Assembly: GCA_917880885.1 (NCBI GenBank)
Contig: OU862920.1
Location: 1,860,001 to 1,924,000 of the forward strand
Length of the DNA: 64,000 nt
Direction of reading: 5' to 3'
Source: Limnephilus marmoratus
Lineage: Eukaryota > Arthropoda > Insecta > Trichoptera > Limnephilidae
The notes beneath the pieces are model-generated. The model was not told the origin of the DNA and ran no database searches. It worked only from the letters and a program-made list of their open reading frames with translations. The translations under genes and the position numbers were made by a program. Each line of letters opens with the position of its first letter. The first letter of the stretch is position 1. Positions 1-10,914 of the stretch are shown piece after piece.

Positions 1-345
1 GAATAATAAATGTTCGTGCAGCACGTCTCGCTCAGGGCTCTGGGTATCAGTCGAGTTAATATAGCCGTGAAATTTCTCTACTTGTTACTTGTACTATTAT
101 TTATTCCGTGGTCAAAGTTGAGTTTGGCCGCCCTCTGAACTTGCCGCCCGGGGCATGGGCCCCGGCTTGCCCCCCATTAGATCCGGGGCTGGGCCGGAGT
201 GCAAAGTGCGATGCGGAAGGCTATATCCAAGTTTGGGTAAACGTTGCACAGAGATGGTTACCTCAAAAACTTTCCTTAAAAAGATTTAGTTATGATGTAG
301 ATTCAGGTTTCTCTGCCGTCTTATTAGAGGAAATGTGACCTTGAA
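1..345. other. GC-rich patch with an unrecognised short ORF
   Basis: Positions about 110-215 are rich in C and G and resemble the GC-rich ends of hAT-type elements seen elsewhere in the window (compare 2890-2945). An open frame of 76 codons runs 108-338 on the plus strand. I do not recognise its product. It starts from a GTG within the GC-rich block and shows no domain, so it is probably not a gene. Confidence 0.3.
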
Positions 346-627
346 AGTGTTCCCATTCCTGAACTAAATCGTCTTCTAAATCATTGCACAAGAGACTGAG
401 CTTTTTCTCAGACTCTTTGTGTTGAAAGTTCACCCATTTTTTTTTTTTTTTTTTTTTTTTTAAAGTATTATGCCTTCATACTATACCTTATGCCTTCGCA
501 TATGCCTTACCTCTAATTCAGATCTCAGTCAGGAAGTTGTTTCAATATCTTCATTCGATGTTTCGTCTATAAATTTTTCCTCATAGGGTCATCTTACTCT
601 GAATGTCGCCCTGATATTGCTAAAGTG
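346..627. other. Non-coding stretch with a poly(T) tract
   Basis: No coding signal seen. There is a T-run at 437-461 and a short direct repetition of the phrase TATGCCTT near 470-510. The T-run could be the poly(A) tail of a minus-strand retrocopy, but I see no body attached to it. Confidence 0.3.
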
Positions 628-666
628 TTTTTTTTTTTTTTTTTTTTACATTAACTCCACACAGGA

Positions 667-697
667 GGCCCTGAGGAAAATAATTTCCCTCAGGGCC
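667..697 (-). other. 3' stem-loop of LINE-A
   Basis: Ten-base perfect stem GGCCCTGAGG / CCTCAGGGCC with an A/T-rich loop, 20-40 bases upstream of the poly(A). The same hairpin is found in SINE-A copies at 13980-14040 and 20428-20462, which suggests it is the recognition structure for the shared RT. Confidence 0.65.
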
Positions 698-701
698 TAT
701 G

Positions 702-1680
702 TCATCTGGGATGCTGTGTGGAGAGTCTTTTTGAGGAGAGGAAGGAATGAACATTGGTCTTGAAGAGACCCATGTTGTAGGAAGGAGGAAACACAGAGGC
801 CGGCAAATCATTCCACAGCCGAGCTGTTGAACACAAGAACGAGTCGAAGAAACGACCCGTTCTCATGTGACAAATGTCAACCGTGTACAAATGTTGGGCA
901 CGCGTTTGGCGTGTTTCCCGACTATGCACCGGTGCCGAAGGGATCAATGATGCTAGTTCTTCAGAGCATCTTCCATTGTAATACCGGTAGAACAAGGATA
1001 GCATTCCCACCCGACGCCTGTGCTCTAAAGATTGCAATCCGTCTGTTAAGATGGGAGAATCTATCAAACGGACCGCCCGTTTCTGCACAGAGTCGAGGGT
1101 ATTTTTCAGGTATTTTGGAGCTCCAGACCAGAGATGGCTGCCAAATTCAACCGTGGGGCGTACTTGTGATTTGTACAAGGTTAGCAGTTGTGTACTATTA
1201 AAGTATCTGCGGGCCCTGTACAGTACGCCCAGTTTTTGGGAGGCTAACTTTACTCTGGCTTCGATGGAGCCCCCATACCTGAGCTGGTCACTTAGGGTTA
1301 CACCAAGCATATCAATGGAGGGCCTGTTCGGAAGATTGCTTCCGTTGAAAGAGACTAGATTTTCATTTCGATCCCTTTTAGACGTAATCAGACAAGATTG
1401 GGTCTTTGAAACATTAAATTCAACGAGATTATTTTTACCCCAAGAGAAAACACTCTCGAGGTAACCGTCCATTCTTTGCTTCAAAGCCCTACGAGCTGTT
1501 GGAGTTTGTGAGCCCTTTGGGGGCTTGTCAAACAAAAAGCTATCATGAACTGTACTGTCATCCGCGTAACAGTGAATTGGTGCACATGACAAAAGGTCGT
1601 TGATGTGCAACAAAAACAAAGTCGGAGACAGAACCGATCCCTGCGGGACGCCAGCATTTATCGAGTGTGAGGAAGAAGTG
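702..1680 (-). pseudogene. LINE-A reverse transcriptase, C-terminal two thirds
   Basis: Open frame on the minus strand with no internal stop, about 325 codons, lacking the endonuclease and the first part of the RT. In order it shows a VPQGSVLSP motif (RT block), then CYADDSTVHD with the catalytic YADD, then a thumb-like region with YKSQVRPTVEFGSHLW, and a C-terminal block containing ARLWNDLPASVFP and FKTNVHSFL. The intact YADD and lack of stops suggest a recent insertion. No initiator belongs to this fragment, because truncation removed the real start. It cannot act alone, since the upstream RT motifs and endonuclease are missing. Confidence 0.8.
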
Positions 1681-1689
1681 AAAGTGTGC

Positions 1690-2880
1690 TCATTTCAATT
1701 GAACTTTCTTCGAAATAATCAAAGTTTTCTTACTCTTGTATAATATACTCGAGAAGAAATCCATAAAAATCAGATACCGTCAGTACATCAACAGATGAGC
1801 TCTGAATCTGAGCACTCACTTTATTTAGTTTTTCCAAAATAGCATTCCAAAAAATGATTATTATACAAACATTTTTTTGAGAAATATTCTCAAATAATCG
1901 ACGCAATCCGCGGTCCCATATGGGATCACTGGGCGTCTAAAGGTTGCTTTAAGGGGGGAAATAGGCCTAGAGCCTTCAAAAAATTTTTTTTTTCATAAAT
2001 CGATGGTACTATTCAAAAATATTTTCTGAAAATTTCAAACCAAAATTTCACGCCATTTAAAAGTTATATGCGTTTGAGTGAGTGTCCCTCGGACTACCAC
2101 TATTTTACTGCCACTCTTATTTTCAAACGTATTTTTCTCGAAACTACTTTTTTCGAATTTGTGAAAACTCTGGCTCCTACAGCTTTTGATTAATCGTTAT
2201 CAAACTATTTTCTTTATATAAATGCGCTCTATTTGAACCTCAATCCTAAACAATATTCTTATTTTAACTTTTTTTTGGGGCAGAAAAACGTTTAAAAGAA
2301 GGGTAAAAAAATCGTAAGTACAAAATTTTCACATTTATGGAAAAAATATTAATTTTCGATTTTTTTGAAAGAAGTGAGGTTCAAATAAAAGAAACACTAA
2401 TAAAAAAACAATTTTTTTTTGAAAAATTGATTTCGGATGAAAATTGTGACCTCCAGGAGTTACACAAATTGTCCAGCCGGATGGCGACTTATAATGCGCG
2501 GCAGTTGACATCTCCGTTATTTTTTTAGGAAAATATTTGAAAAATTTAAAATATACTCTTGAATATGTATGTGTTAAATGACCGTAAGTTATAAATAAAA
2601 TATGATTATATTCCTTATGTGTTAAAAAAATTCATGAAAATCACTAAAAATACGAAGTCCTACACCTATTTCTAATAAAGGTAGCCCACTGCCAAAGTAT
2701 TTTTTGTGAAATATTCGCACCACAATCACATGTCCCGTATTGGACCGTTGGGCACTGAACACACAAATCCGCGGTCCCGTACGGGACCACTGGACTTCTA
2801 AAGGTTAATAGATAGAAAACTCTATCTATCCACAGTAACTTTTTTGTAGTTGTTTAGGTATAATCGTACACAAAATTAAT
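1690..2880. mobile_element. Possible piggyBac-like termini
   Basis: A terminal-looking motif CCGCGGTCCC-ATATGG followed by CACTGGGCG and TCTAAAGG occurs at 1908-1943 and again at 2769-2804, with a weaker copy at 2728-2757. The second copy is followed directly by TTAA (2805-2808), the piggyBac target. Both copies point the same way, so they could be two right ends rather than one element. No transposase is visible between them; the sequence there is AT-rich and noncoding. Inference only. Confidence 0.35.
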
Positions 2881-3055
2881 GGCGTACCAAAGCGAGCGAG
2901 CGCCGCCCCCTGAACCCTGCCGCCCCTAGGCCGCGGCCTATAAGGCCTATTGACAAATCCAGGACTGAATCGAGGGTTTCATAAATAAATATACGTAATA
3001 ATTATTTTAACGAGTTTTAACAGTTCAGCTACATGAAAACGTAAGTGATTATTGA
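2881..3055. other. GC-rich hAT-like end fragment
   Basis: The stretch 2890-2945 (GCCGCCCC...AGGCCGCGGCCTA) looks like the GC-rich terminus of a hAT element. I found no matching partner end or TSD. Confidence 0.25.
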
Positions 3056-3930
3056 TTATCTATCACTTTTGTAATTTTTTTTTTCATTCCTTATTTCAAT
3101 TAATAGTTCTGCCATGTTGAACCTAACATTGGGTTTTTTCAGGATGGCTTGGTTTTCAAATACGTCTCCAACGAAATTTGCGGATGTGAAGACACTATTA
3201 TTAGACACCAAATATTCCCAAAGGGAAATAGCAGGCATAACAGGTATTTCAAAGTCTGTGGTTAACAGGATAAATAAAAAAATCAAAACCTGCCCATTAA
3301 AGTGAATCGCGATGTGAAATGTGGCAGAAAATGAATCACCACGCCTCGTCCTGACCTTAAAATCAGAGACGTCTGTCTCCAAAATCGAAAAAAGAGTGTG
3401 GCTCGTCTGACCCTAATGATCAACGTGATCAACGATCGAAGGTATCGAAGTCTCCCAAAGCAGAGTCTAGAGGTGATTGGCTGAGGAGAACCTCATTGAA
3501 AATCAGCCAGCTTAAAAACCTCGCCTTACGGTAGCTATGAGGAAAAATCGACTAGAATGGGCCAAGAAATTGAAGACTGGAGGGTAGGAAATGAATATTT
3601 TTGTAGTTTCCAAACTTTTAAAAAATCCCAGTCGTCTGATTGTGGTTTTTTTGGGTATGCTTCTTTGTAAAGACCATATTCCAAATTTTGGTGGACAAAT
3701 CATCTTTCGTCCGTCCCGTCCGGCCCGTCTCAGTGGAGAAAATCCATCCGGAATGCCTTGTGCAGATGATCAAATAGCTTACCACTATCCACGGTATCTC
3801 TTCTCTTCCAATAGGATGGGGCGCCTCCACATTATTCAAGGGACCATAAGGCATGATCAGTACAGATAAATACTAGAAAATCCGTTGCTGCCTCAAGTCG
3901 GAGAATGGTTCCCTGGTGAAAATTTTTAAA
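3056..3930 (+). pseudogene. Degenerate Tc1-like transposase
   Basis: Plus-strand remnant readable in several frames. A helix-turn-helix region with KYSQREIAGITGISKSVV lies at 3204-3265. Around 3535-3580 the phrase RLEWAKKLKTW is recognisable, typical of Tc1-family transposases just before the catalytic core, and at 3820-3905 IQGTIRHDQYR followed by LLPQVGEWFPGE matches the end of the DDE region. Several stops and frameshifts separate these blocks, so no functional enzyme is encoded. Tc1 elements cut and paste at TA sites. I could not find its terminal repeats. Confidence 0.65.
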
Positions 3931-3969
3931 TAATAAATTTTTCAAATAGTTTTGGCAGCACTGATAATA

Positions 3970-4435
3970 TGGCTAGTTTTTGACGTCTGTCTTATCTCCA
4001 GCCTTTAAAATAGGAGTGACTCGGGTCAGTTTCCATATCTGGGGGAACATAGGAGTCAAAATACTAGTGTTAAATATACAACAAATGGCTTCACTTATCA
4101 TTGGCGCTATACTAATGATAATACTGGAAGTAATTACATCCAGTCCTGCAGCCTTGTGCGTCTTCAGCTTACGGATGTAGGCTTCTACCTCTTTCAGATT
4201 ATTTAATCCAAGGGATATGCCACATACGTTCCACGGAACCTCTGTTTTCGTAAATTCCGTACTGAGATTTGGGGTTATACTATCATATACAGATCGAAAG
4301 TAGTCTGCAAACATCTGACAAATAGATTCCGAATCCGTTATAAATTTGTCTCCACAACTTGGGCCATTATGCGACTTGGAGTTTGCTTTCTGTGATTTTA
4401 GGAAATCCGTATTTAATATATAATATCGTCTTTAT
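3970..4435 (-). pseudogene. Non-LTR reverse transcriptase fragment, N-terminal palm
   Basis: The minus strand reads FADYFRSVYD, then KLKTHKAAGLDVITSSII and FPQIWKLTRVTPILKAGDK, the start of a jockey-like RT. It ends before the FRRNRST and DFSKAFD motifs. Upstream codons remain readable to about 4430. Both ends are cut, so this is a fossil; the family is close to LINE-C/D but not assigned. Confidence 0.65.
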
Positions 4436-4631
4436 CCCGCCCTAAATTATTTTTAAATATTGCCGTTTAGTTACGACAGTGTCTTTTTTTAGCTCGGATC
4501 GCATTGCAGAAAACAACAAGTATATTATTCAACTCACTTTTTATTAACCCCTGTAGGACTTTTACAAACAATTTGAGTCGAAATTTTACATAATGCAGAA
4601 ATATAATAAATATAAGTAAGTAGAAACAATA

Positions 4632-5369
4632 TAAGTCGGCAAGGAACATGGGATTGGTCATCAACGAGGGGAAGACAAAATATATGCCCGTACATGGACG
4701 CCAGAAACCACCAAGTATACAGATAGATAATTATACATTTGAAACTGTCAACGAGTTTGTATATCTCGGTACTATGGTGACAAATGACAACAATGTATCC
4801 AGCGAAATCAAAAGAAGAATAGTAGCTGCAAATCGATACTACTTTGGGCTACAGAAGCATATGAAATCTCGCCACCTTACCAGAAGAACTAAAGTCCTGC
4901 TTTACAAGACCCTTATACGACCTGTTCTTATGTATGGTTCGGAATGCTGGACAATCAGTAAGGGTGATGAAGGAGCCCTAGAAAGTTTTGAAAGGAAGGT
5001 GCTGCGAAGGATTTACGGCCCAGTCTGCGATAATGGAGAATGGCGTATCAGATACAACCAGGAGCTATACGATCTTTACGAGGACCCTAATATCTCCAAG
5101 GAAATCAAAACTGGAAGACTCAGGTGGGCTGGACATATCCAGAGAATGAGCGAAGGAGATATTCCAAAGCGAATTATGGATGGTGCACCTGGGGGTCGGA
5201 GAAGAGTTGGAAGACCAAAGCTTCGATGGCTGGATGGAGTGGTGAAGGATGCAAGCACCATCGGCATCCGAAACTGGCGCAACGCAGCACAACACCGACA
5301 GTCATGGAGGCAGGCTCTGCTGGAGGCCAAGACCCGACCTGGGTTGTAGAGCCACAGATGATGATGATG
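4632..5369 (+). mobile_element. LINE-B copy with 14-bp TSD and GAT tail
   Basis: A 738-bp plus-strand insertion flanked by the perfect 14-bp repeat AAGTAGAAACAATA at 4618-4631 and 5370-5383. The 3' tail is not poly(A) but GATGATGATGATGA. The insert is almost entirely one open frame covering the end of a reverse transcriptase, so it is a 5'-truncated retrocopy. Shorter copies of the same 3' end occur at 15530-15752 and 27360-27547 (both minus) and a decayed piece at 13072-13157. Confidence 0.88.
4648..5349 (+). pseudogene. LINE-B reverse transcriptase, C-terminal part
   Basis: About 234 uninterrupted codons. It begins after the YADD motif and shows VYLGTMVT, then LLYKTLIRPVLMYGSECW, FERKVLRRIYGP, LRWAGHIQRM, VGRPKLRWLDGV and the ending WRQALLEAKTRPGL. 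These are hallmarks of the thumb and C-terminal region of arthropod endonuclease-reverse transcriptases, RTE-like or a relative. The catalytic palm is missing through 5' truncation, so no activity is expected. The lack of stops points to a young insertion. Confidence 0.8.
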
Positions 5370-5511
5370 AAGTAGAAACAATAAATACTTTTCAACTTAC
5401 TTACTTTGTACTTACATTTTCCGAGAAATTTGCACACAGGCCTAAAGTGTTTAATTTTATTGATGTATCTTTTTATTCCCGTTAAACAGACTTTTACATA
5501 ATAATATATTT

Positions 5512-5771
5512 TGTTATTAGTTTTGGGGGTATTATGTCGTGTTACGCTACCTTCTTCTTTAGCCAACGTTTCGGACAGCGTTGCAGTGTCGTTGTCGTAT
5601 CATGTCATGTCATCATGTGATGACACATCTGCCCTGATGATGGACACTGCAACGCTGTCCGAAACGTTGGCTAAAGAAAGAGGTAGTGTAACACGGCATA
5701 ATACCCCAAAAACTAATAACAAAATAATTTTTGGCCGTGAAAATCTAAAATCGTATCTAATAATATATTGT
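5512..5771. repeat. Penelope-like inverted repeat (copy 1)
   Basis: Two arms of about 85-95 bp face each other: 5512-5597 on the minus strand and 5640-5735 on the plus strand, about 90% identical by eye. The shared unit reads GACACTGCAACGCTGTCC, GAAACGTTGGCTAAAGAA, then GGCATAATACCCC and AAAACTAATAACAA. Related units are at 10915-11010 (minus) and 62540-62710 (plus). The phrase CTGATGA...GAAACGTTGG recalls the pseudo-LTR/tail of Penelope-like elements, which often integrate as partial inverted repeats. No RT or GIY-YIG domain is present here. Confidence 0.6.
5628..5705 (+). other. Hammerhead-like core motif
   Basis: CTGATGA (5634-5640) and GAAAC (5661-5665) flank a helix formed by GGACA (5642-5646) and TGTCC (5656-5660). 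This is the box order of a hammerhead ribozyme core. A possible stem I is TGCC/GGCA and a possible stem III is GTTG/CAAC. An unpaired T precedes stem II and no clear UH cleavage triplet is found before GGCA, so activity is doubtful. Confidence 0.3.
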
Positions 5772-5884
5772 ATATTTTATACAATAAATTCATAAAAATA
5801 GACGAGAAAGAAAGGTAGATTTTTTAAATATTATCAGGAATCATCCAATTTTTTTTGCACATCCAGGTTAAACATTTTCACTGT

Positions 5885-6063
5885 ATGCGTCTGCTTACCA
5901 ACTGAATCTGACTGGTTGAGGGAGAGCTATATCGGAACATCTCTGCAGTACTGTACATCTACTTGTACTGCAGTGGGAGGGATGGATTCCTGGACACACC
6001 GATTCTCAGATTCCTACCCACCCCTCATACCTTTTCCTTCCCAGACTAAAAATACCCCACCAT
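5885..6063 (+). repeat. SINE-A, left part, split by a hAT element
   Basis: Matches the body of SINE-A (compare 30190-30660 read on the minus strand): GGATGGATTCCTGGACACAC, then AGATTCCTACCCACCCCT and TTTTCCTTCCCAGA. The repeat resumes after the insertion at 8776-8800 with CTCCACACAGCATCCC. The poly(A) end is lost. Confidence 0.65.
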
Positions 6064-6265
6064 CATGGGCGTAGGCACGGCGGGGCAAGGGGGACGTTTG
6101 CCCCAACCTGGCTGGCCGATGCAGGGCCTCTGGGATTGTCGACCAAGTCGTGTTTTCAAATTTACAGCACTTCGTAGGATGGTTTTTCCTTCTTCCGTTC
6201 ATATTTTTACATTAATTGAGCCTAAAGTATTAATATGTTGTAGAAGCCTGCTTTTTCGGTATCTA

Positions 6266-8719
6266 GCGTAGACTGGGGATGATTGAAACACGGGATGATT
6301 GAAACATCTCAATTTACTCGAAAACTATAATACCCGAGAGTGTGACGCAACACTCGAAACTCCGTCAGGTAAGTTGGGACGTGTCTACAAAAGCGCACTA
6401 GCCGGCAGGTGATACAATCGTGCATAGTAGTAGTAGACATTATTGAATTTCGCGCTAAAAAATAAGTTTTTACCACATTTTTGTTTATATTATTACTCAT
6501 TTTACTCTCGCAGCTCGACGTACCGTTTTATTCCTTTCTTTTCTTTATCTATTTTACAGTATTTTTAATGTACTTAAGTATTTTTAATGTACCTACTTAA
6601 GTATTTGCGTGACGTTAATGTTTATTTAAAAGACTGATTTAACTGCTGAAACAATTCTTGTGGGGATGGTTGCAACATTTCAATCAAAACCATGTTTCAG
6701 TCGTCCACAATGAGAGAAAATTTAAAAGTTTTAATGAAAATAGGTCAGAAATCCAAATCATTATGTCTTCCCACTAGATGTACTTCTGTGATCTTGATTG
6801 TGGATGATGTTGTCAGGGTCATGTAGATGATGTAATAATTACATATCTTAATTGAAAGAATTTTTATTTATAACTAAAAAAGTACGTGTTCAGCGTTAAT
6901 GGTGTTGTTGTTGTTTTATCAATTATGTAAGTTTAATTCATACATTTTTTATCAATTATATAAGTACAAAAAGGTGACAACAGAGAAAAAAAAAATATAT
7001 ATATATATATACACATGAAAGATTAGGGATTTATGTTGAGATTTCACGTAACCCCTCTCACTAGGCTAGCCTGTGTGCAGTCATTTTGTAAGATACTAGC
7101 TGACCCGGACACGCGTTGCTGTGGCTAATAAAACACAACGTCATTTACTGGATGGTTATCCAACCTTTATAACCACCGCTGTCTTTGAGTTTATCGCGAA
7201 GAGACAGACAAATGCCGCGGAGGACTTTAATTTATAATACGTAGAGATGGTGTGAAAGATTATAATAATGTGCATGAAATGCTTGGGGTAACTAACATAT
7301 TTAAGTTAATAAGGATTAATACTGTATCCGTCTAAATAACTTTTCAATTACCGCAATGTACGTGACCATTTTTTTAGAAGATAGAATGGGTATAGTAAGC
7401 TATCCGTAAAAGATAGATATATGCCTTCGCGGACTTTTTTGTAGATCTAGTAATATTTTGTAGATATATCTAAAAGAGGAATATCCCACCATGCATTATT
7501 TTGTTATATCCCAAAAGGATTAGGCAGCGTTTTCGATGAAAGCTACTCGTACCAGGCGGTTTGACTTTTTCCGATACTTCTAACAATTTTCGTTATGTTT
7601 CAACCAATTTATACAAATCCTTGACAAATTACATACCTAAACGTTTCTCACGAAACACTCTATCTATTGGTGAAAACCGCATGAAAATCCGTTCAGTAGT
7701 TTTCGAGTTTATCGCGAACAGACAGACAGACAGACAGACTACGCGGGGGACTTTAATTTATAACATGTAGAGACGTCATTGAATTATTCGTGACGGGTAG
7801 GTATCTACTCTTGCAATTGATTGCTATCTGTATTTCTTACACGTTTTTTTTTTAATTTCTGAGAAGCGTTGAAAACGGATAAACGTCTTACAATACCAAA
7901 ATACCAGAGACATGTTTTTATATTAGCAAGAATATGAAAAAACATTATCTGGAAAATCGTTGAGAATGGCTGCAGCGATGTTTAATTTAAACCACGTCTC
8001 GTTGGGAAGGTACAAAAAAGAGAGAAAGTAGTAGGTACGTATCTACTGATTGTTTACTGGTAATAGATACTATTTACTTATAATAGATTTTGAATGTTAC
8101 ATCACAAACCACAAATTCAATTATTTTATATTTTTTGATTTCTTAATCGTTGCATTTTACACAAATAAAATGCTCTCAGGTCAGAAGTAAATTCAACATT
8201 GTTATGATTCTAATTCTAATACATTCTACTGTGTTCCAGAATAATTTCGCTGTAAAACTTCATATGTTGATTATGCCAAATACTCTTAGTTACTACCTAT
8301 AACTAAGAACACGTTGTTTCATTTCAAGAGATTTATGTTTGTAGTTTTTAAAATATTTGTGATACTTTTAAACACTATTCATGATATCATTGAATAAACT
8401 GTTAAAATAATGAAAATGTTTAATATTGATTAAAATAACTCCAATTATTACAAAGATATTTAAAGCATTTCAATTATCCCTACATACTGTTTCAATCGTC
8501 CAAACTATGGGCATAATTGAAACAGATGGTTTTTCAAACAGATGTCATTCCCCGTGGTCTTTAAGTGGTTGTTGTAGCTTACCTGTACGAGTTGTGGCAA
8601 CCGAATAAATTTAATTTGAGAACAAGATAGATTACAATTCATCTGGTTAAACGTCTTATCCTTAAATATAAAAGATACATAGTTAAAGAAAAACTGTTTC
8701 AAGCATCCCCACTCTACCC
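6266..8719. mobile_element. TA-flanked transposon with GATTGAAACA repeats
   Basis: Terminal repeats G(C/G)GTAGA(C/G)TGGGGATG followed by (A/C)TTGAAACA, bordered by TA at 6264-6265 and 8720-8721. This fits the Tc1/mariner/pogo superfamily. The end motif GATTGAAACA recurs exactly at 6281, 6297 and (reverse) 8488, with near copies around 6652, 6690-6705, 8515 and 8696. No transposase frame survives. Helitron-type sequence is nested at about 7093-7775. Confidence 0.6.
7093..7775 (-). mobile_element. Helitron-type pieces (minus)
   Basis: At 7096 the sequence ACTAGCTGACCC then GGACACGCGTTGCTGTGG is, on the minus strand, a Helitron 3' end: a short hairpin followed by CTAGT. Two 5' ends with the shared wording GGACTTTAATTTATAA and ATGTAGAGA occur at 7222-7250 and 7748-7774, so at least two partial copies are stacked. 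A (GACA)5 microsatellite is at 7720-7738. No helicase is encoded. Confidence 0.5.
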
Positions 8720-8800
8720 TACTCTAGATTTTTATTTTTTGCCCCGCCCTAAATCGAAAGCTGGCTACGCCCACGCCCTCCACACAGCATCCCTAATTTC

Positions 8801-9382
8801 AATATAAATACGACAAACATTTATATATGTAAGTCGTTGGATTTTTTTGACGAGGATAATTGTTTTGTTGTTATTAGTAGTTATTTATTATGCAGTTTTA
8901 TAAGATAGTGCAGGGGCGGCATTAGGATCACAAAATGCAAGATGATTGGTTTATTTATGATGTCAAGTGAGACTCCCATTGTCTATAGGTTTTATTGCGT
9001 AGTATGTGAATTTTGGTTATTGGCGGTTCTCTACAAAGTGGAAGTAGAAAGGTCGAGAAGGGAAAGGCACAGGCATTGGATTTATAACAGTTATTTGTGT
9101 GTAATTCACAAGGAGGATAAACAACCGAACAACGACAGGCAACTTTAGAACCTAACTGGCAACTGCATTAAATATACATAAATACACAGCACTTTAAGCA
9201 CGCCGTGGCCGTAGACTAGTTGAAGGTAAGCTGAATTCTTCACAATGTCCACTTTAATTCAAAGTTTCAAATTTCCTTTCAAAGTACCTATAGCAATTTC
9301 TTTGTCGCCATTTTATTTTTTTTTAGTACTTATAGTAAAAGCATCATCACATTCCCATAGTTTCTAGTACAATCTAATGAGG
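8801..9382. other. No recognised feature
   Basis: AT-rich sequence. An isolated CAGGGGCGGCATTAGG at 8911-8926 resembles a hAT end but no partner or TSD was found. A 68-codon frame at 8942-9148 has no recognisable domain. Confidence 0.3.
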
Positions 9383-9560
9383 TACTAGCGTCATTGATCC
9401 CTTTGGCACCAGTGCATAGTCGGGAAACACGCCAAACGCGTGCCCAACATTTGTACACGGTTGACATTTGTCACATGAGAACGGATCGTTTCTTCGACTC
9501 TTTCTTATGTTCAACAGCTCGGCTGTGGAATGATTTGCCGGCCTCTGTGTTTCCTCTTGG
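9383..9560 (+). pseudogene. LINE-A copy 3, short C-terminal fragment
   Basis: Plus-strand fragment of about 180 bp nearly identical to 18760-18940 of LINE-A copy 2. It encodes APVHSRETRQTRAQHLY, then VDICHMRTDRFFDSFL and CSTARLWNDLPASVFP. It breaks off after FP without the 3' hairpin or poly(A), so it is not a simple 3'-end retrocopy; both ends were cut by later events. Confidence 0.7.
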
Positions 9561-10914
9561 TTCTAATACCTGGACAGGACCTGGAGACAGGAAATGTGGA
9601 CCAAATGATTGGTTAACAATTATTATTATCTTTTAAAGTGCAGACCCGAGAAACTCGCAGGGTAGTCTGAATTCTTGATTCTTAAAAAAATCAATTTCAA
9701 TTTTTGAAATATTAAAATATTATGTTATATACTAACTGCTCACAATACTAACCCGCCCTGTGGTTGGCTTTTGGTTCGGCGATGGTGACCATTTTGTAAA
9801 TCCAATAGGAACTGGTTCCAAAGAAAGGCCGGTCCTCAGATTCACTGTCATCCAATGTATATAGTACTGCCAATCTTTCCATATCCGGAGAGATACTACA
9901 TATTCACAAATTCGTAGCAGTTATACCTAGGGGGGAGACGTCCCCATCCGACCTGCTGACGGAAGTAGCGACATCTTGTGACGAATTCTTGAATTCAAAA
10001 CCGAATTATAACAGTACCTAGCTTTGTGTGAAATTCCACGAACACAGATGTTATTTATGGTGCGGCGCATATGGCGTGGTGTCAGACATGCACTCGAAGC
10101 TGGGTTCTCAAATTCAACCACTGTTTACTGTTCGATAGGTGCTTTATTGATTGTCTGAATTCTTCACACACCTGATTCCAATTTTTAAAATGACTACAAT
10201 TCAAATCAAATTTAAGTTCATTGATCCCAATTTGAGAAATTTTACAAACAGACCGTAACAAAACCGAATTTACATAGTATGTTTTATATGTGAAAAATAT
10301 TCCATGAAAAGATTAGAAACACAAAAATTTAATTTAAATACTTTAACCACTGGAGCGTTTTTGGCCATGCTGCAAATACCCATGAGCGTTCACTGGCCAA
10401 AATATGGCCAATTTGGCGAGATATTTTAAAATATTTATTGGAATTATTTCAAAGGTTTCCACACGTTGTATACTTGGATTAATCACAAAGATAACATAAT
10501 ACTTTCACTTTTTCACAAGAGATGTCTTGCATCTCTTCTTAATTATTTGTTATTTGACCTTTAGCAAACCTATATTAATGAAATATTTTTCTTACAAAAT
10601 GTACTTAACAAGGTTGGTTCACCACCAGTGATTGGCTAAAAAGTCTGAATTGGCAGATGTGAATTTACCGCAATACAACTAATGGCATCAAGCGACTCTG
10701 AATGCATCTACAAATGATTAATTCAATAATACGTTTGGTAATCATTATTTATTAAAACTAGTATTCGGATTGAAAGGGAAATAATCCCTGATGTAGATTC
10801 GAGGTCCCCTTATGCGATGATGAATTTCAGGGCATTTGTTGTCTGACAAATAACGTCAATTTTCCAAATTACCAAATTGAAAGTCAAACTTATGAAACTG
10901 TCTTCGTTATTTGT
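9561..10914. other. Unassigned AT-rich sequence
   Basis: No coding signal I trust. At 10343 TTAACCACTGGAGCG begins a block with repeated TGGCCA words (10366-10420) that could be a piggyBac-like end, because TTAA precedes it. I found no second end. A 64-codon minus frame at 9927-10121 is not recognised. Confidence 0.25.

Larger units (their letters stand above)
628..1680 (-). mobile_element. LINE-A copy 1, 5'-truncated non-LTR retrotransposon
   Basis: Minus-strand insertion ending in a poly(A) tail, seen as the T-run after 628. Its 5' end is truncated inside the reverse transcriptase, just upstream of the VPQG motif. The short sequence AAAGTG occurs at 622-627 and again at 1681-1686, a plausible 6-bp TSD. 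A related and longer copy lies at 16411-19085 and a third fragment at 9383-9560. The 3' region carries a strong hairpin at 667-697 that SINE-A also carries. The clade is unresolved; jockey/CR1-like groups are the obvious candidates. Confidence 0.8.
6064..8775. mobile_element. Short hAT-like element hosting a TA transposon
   Basis: Ends CATGGGCGTAG and (reverse complement) CGTGGGCGTAG, each followed by a GGCGGGGCAA block. The flanks CCCACCAT (6056-6063) and CCCTCCAC (8776-8783) agree at 6 of 8 positions, consistent with an old 8-bp hAT TSD. Apart from the nested 6266-8719 transposon the element is only about 260 bp, so it was a MITE when it was hit. SINE-A sequence continues on both sides, which supports the boundaries. 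Confidence 0.6.

Noticed and set aside
5661..5705. A complete, active hammerhead ribozyme
   Set aside because: No UH triplet at the expected cleavage position and an extra T before stem II; kept only as a motif.
5511..5795. 94-codon frame through the inverted repeat
   Set aside because: It crosses the hairpin of the Penelope-like repeat; the translated text is an artefact of the two arms.
8911..8930. CAGGGGCGGCATTAGG as a hAT start
   Set aside because: No inverted partner or 8-bp TSD within reach.
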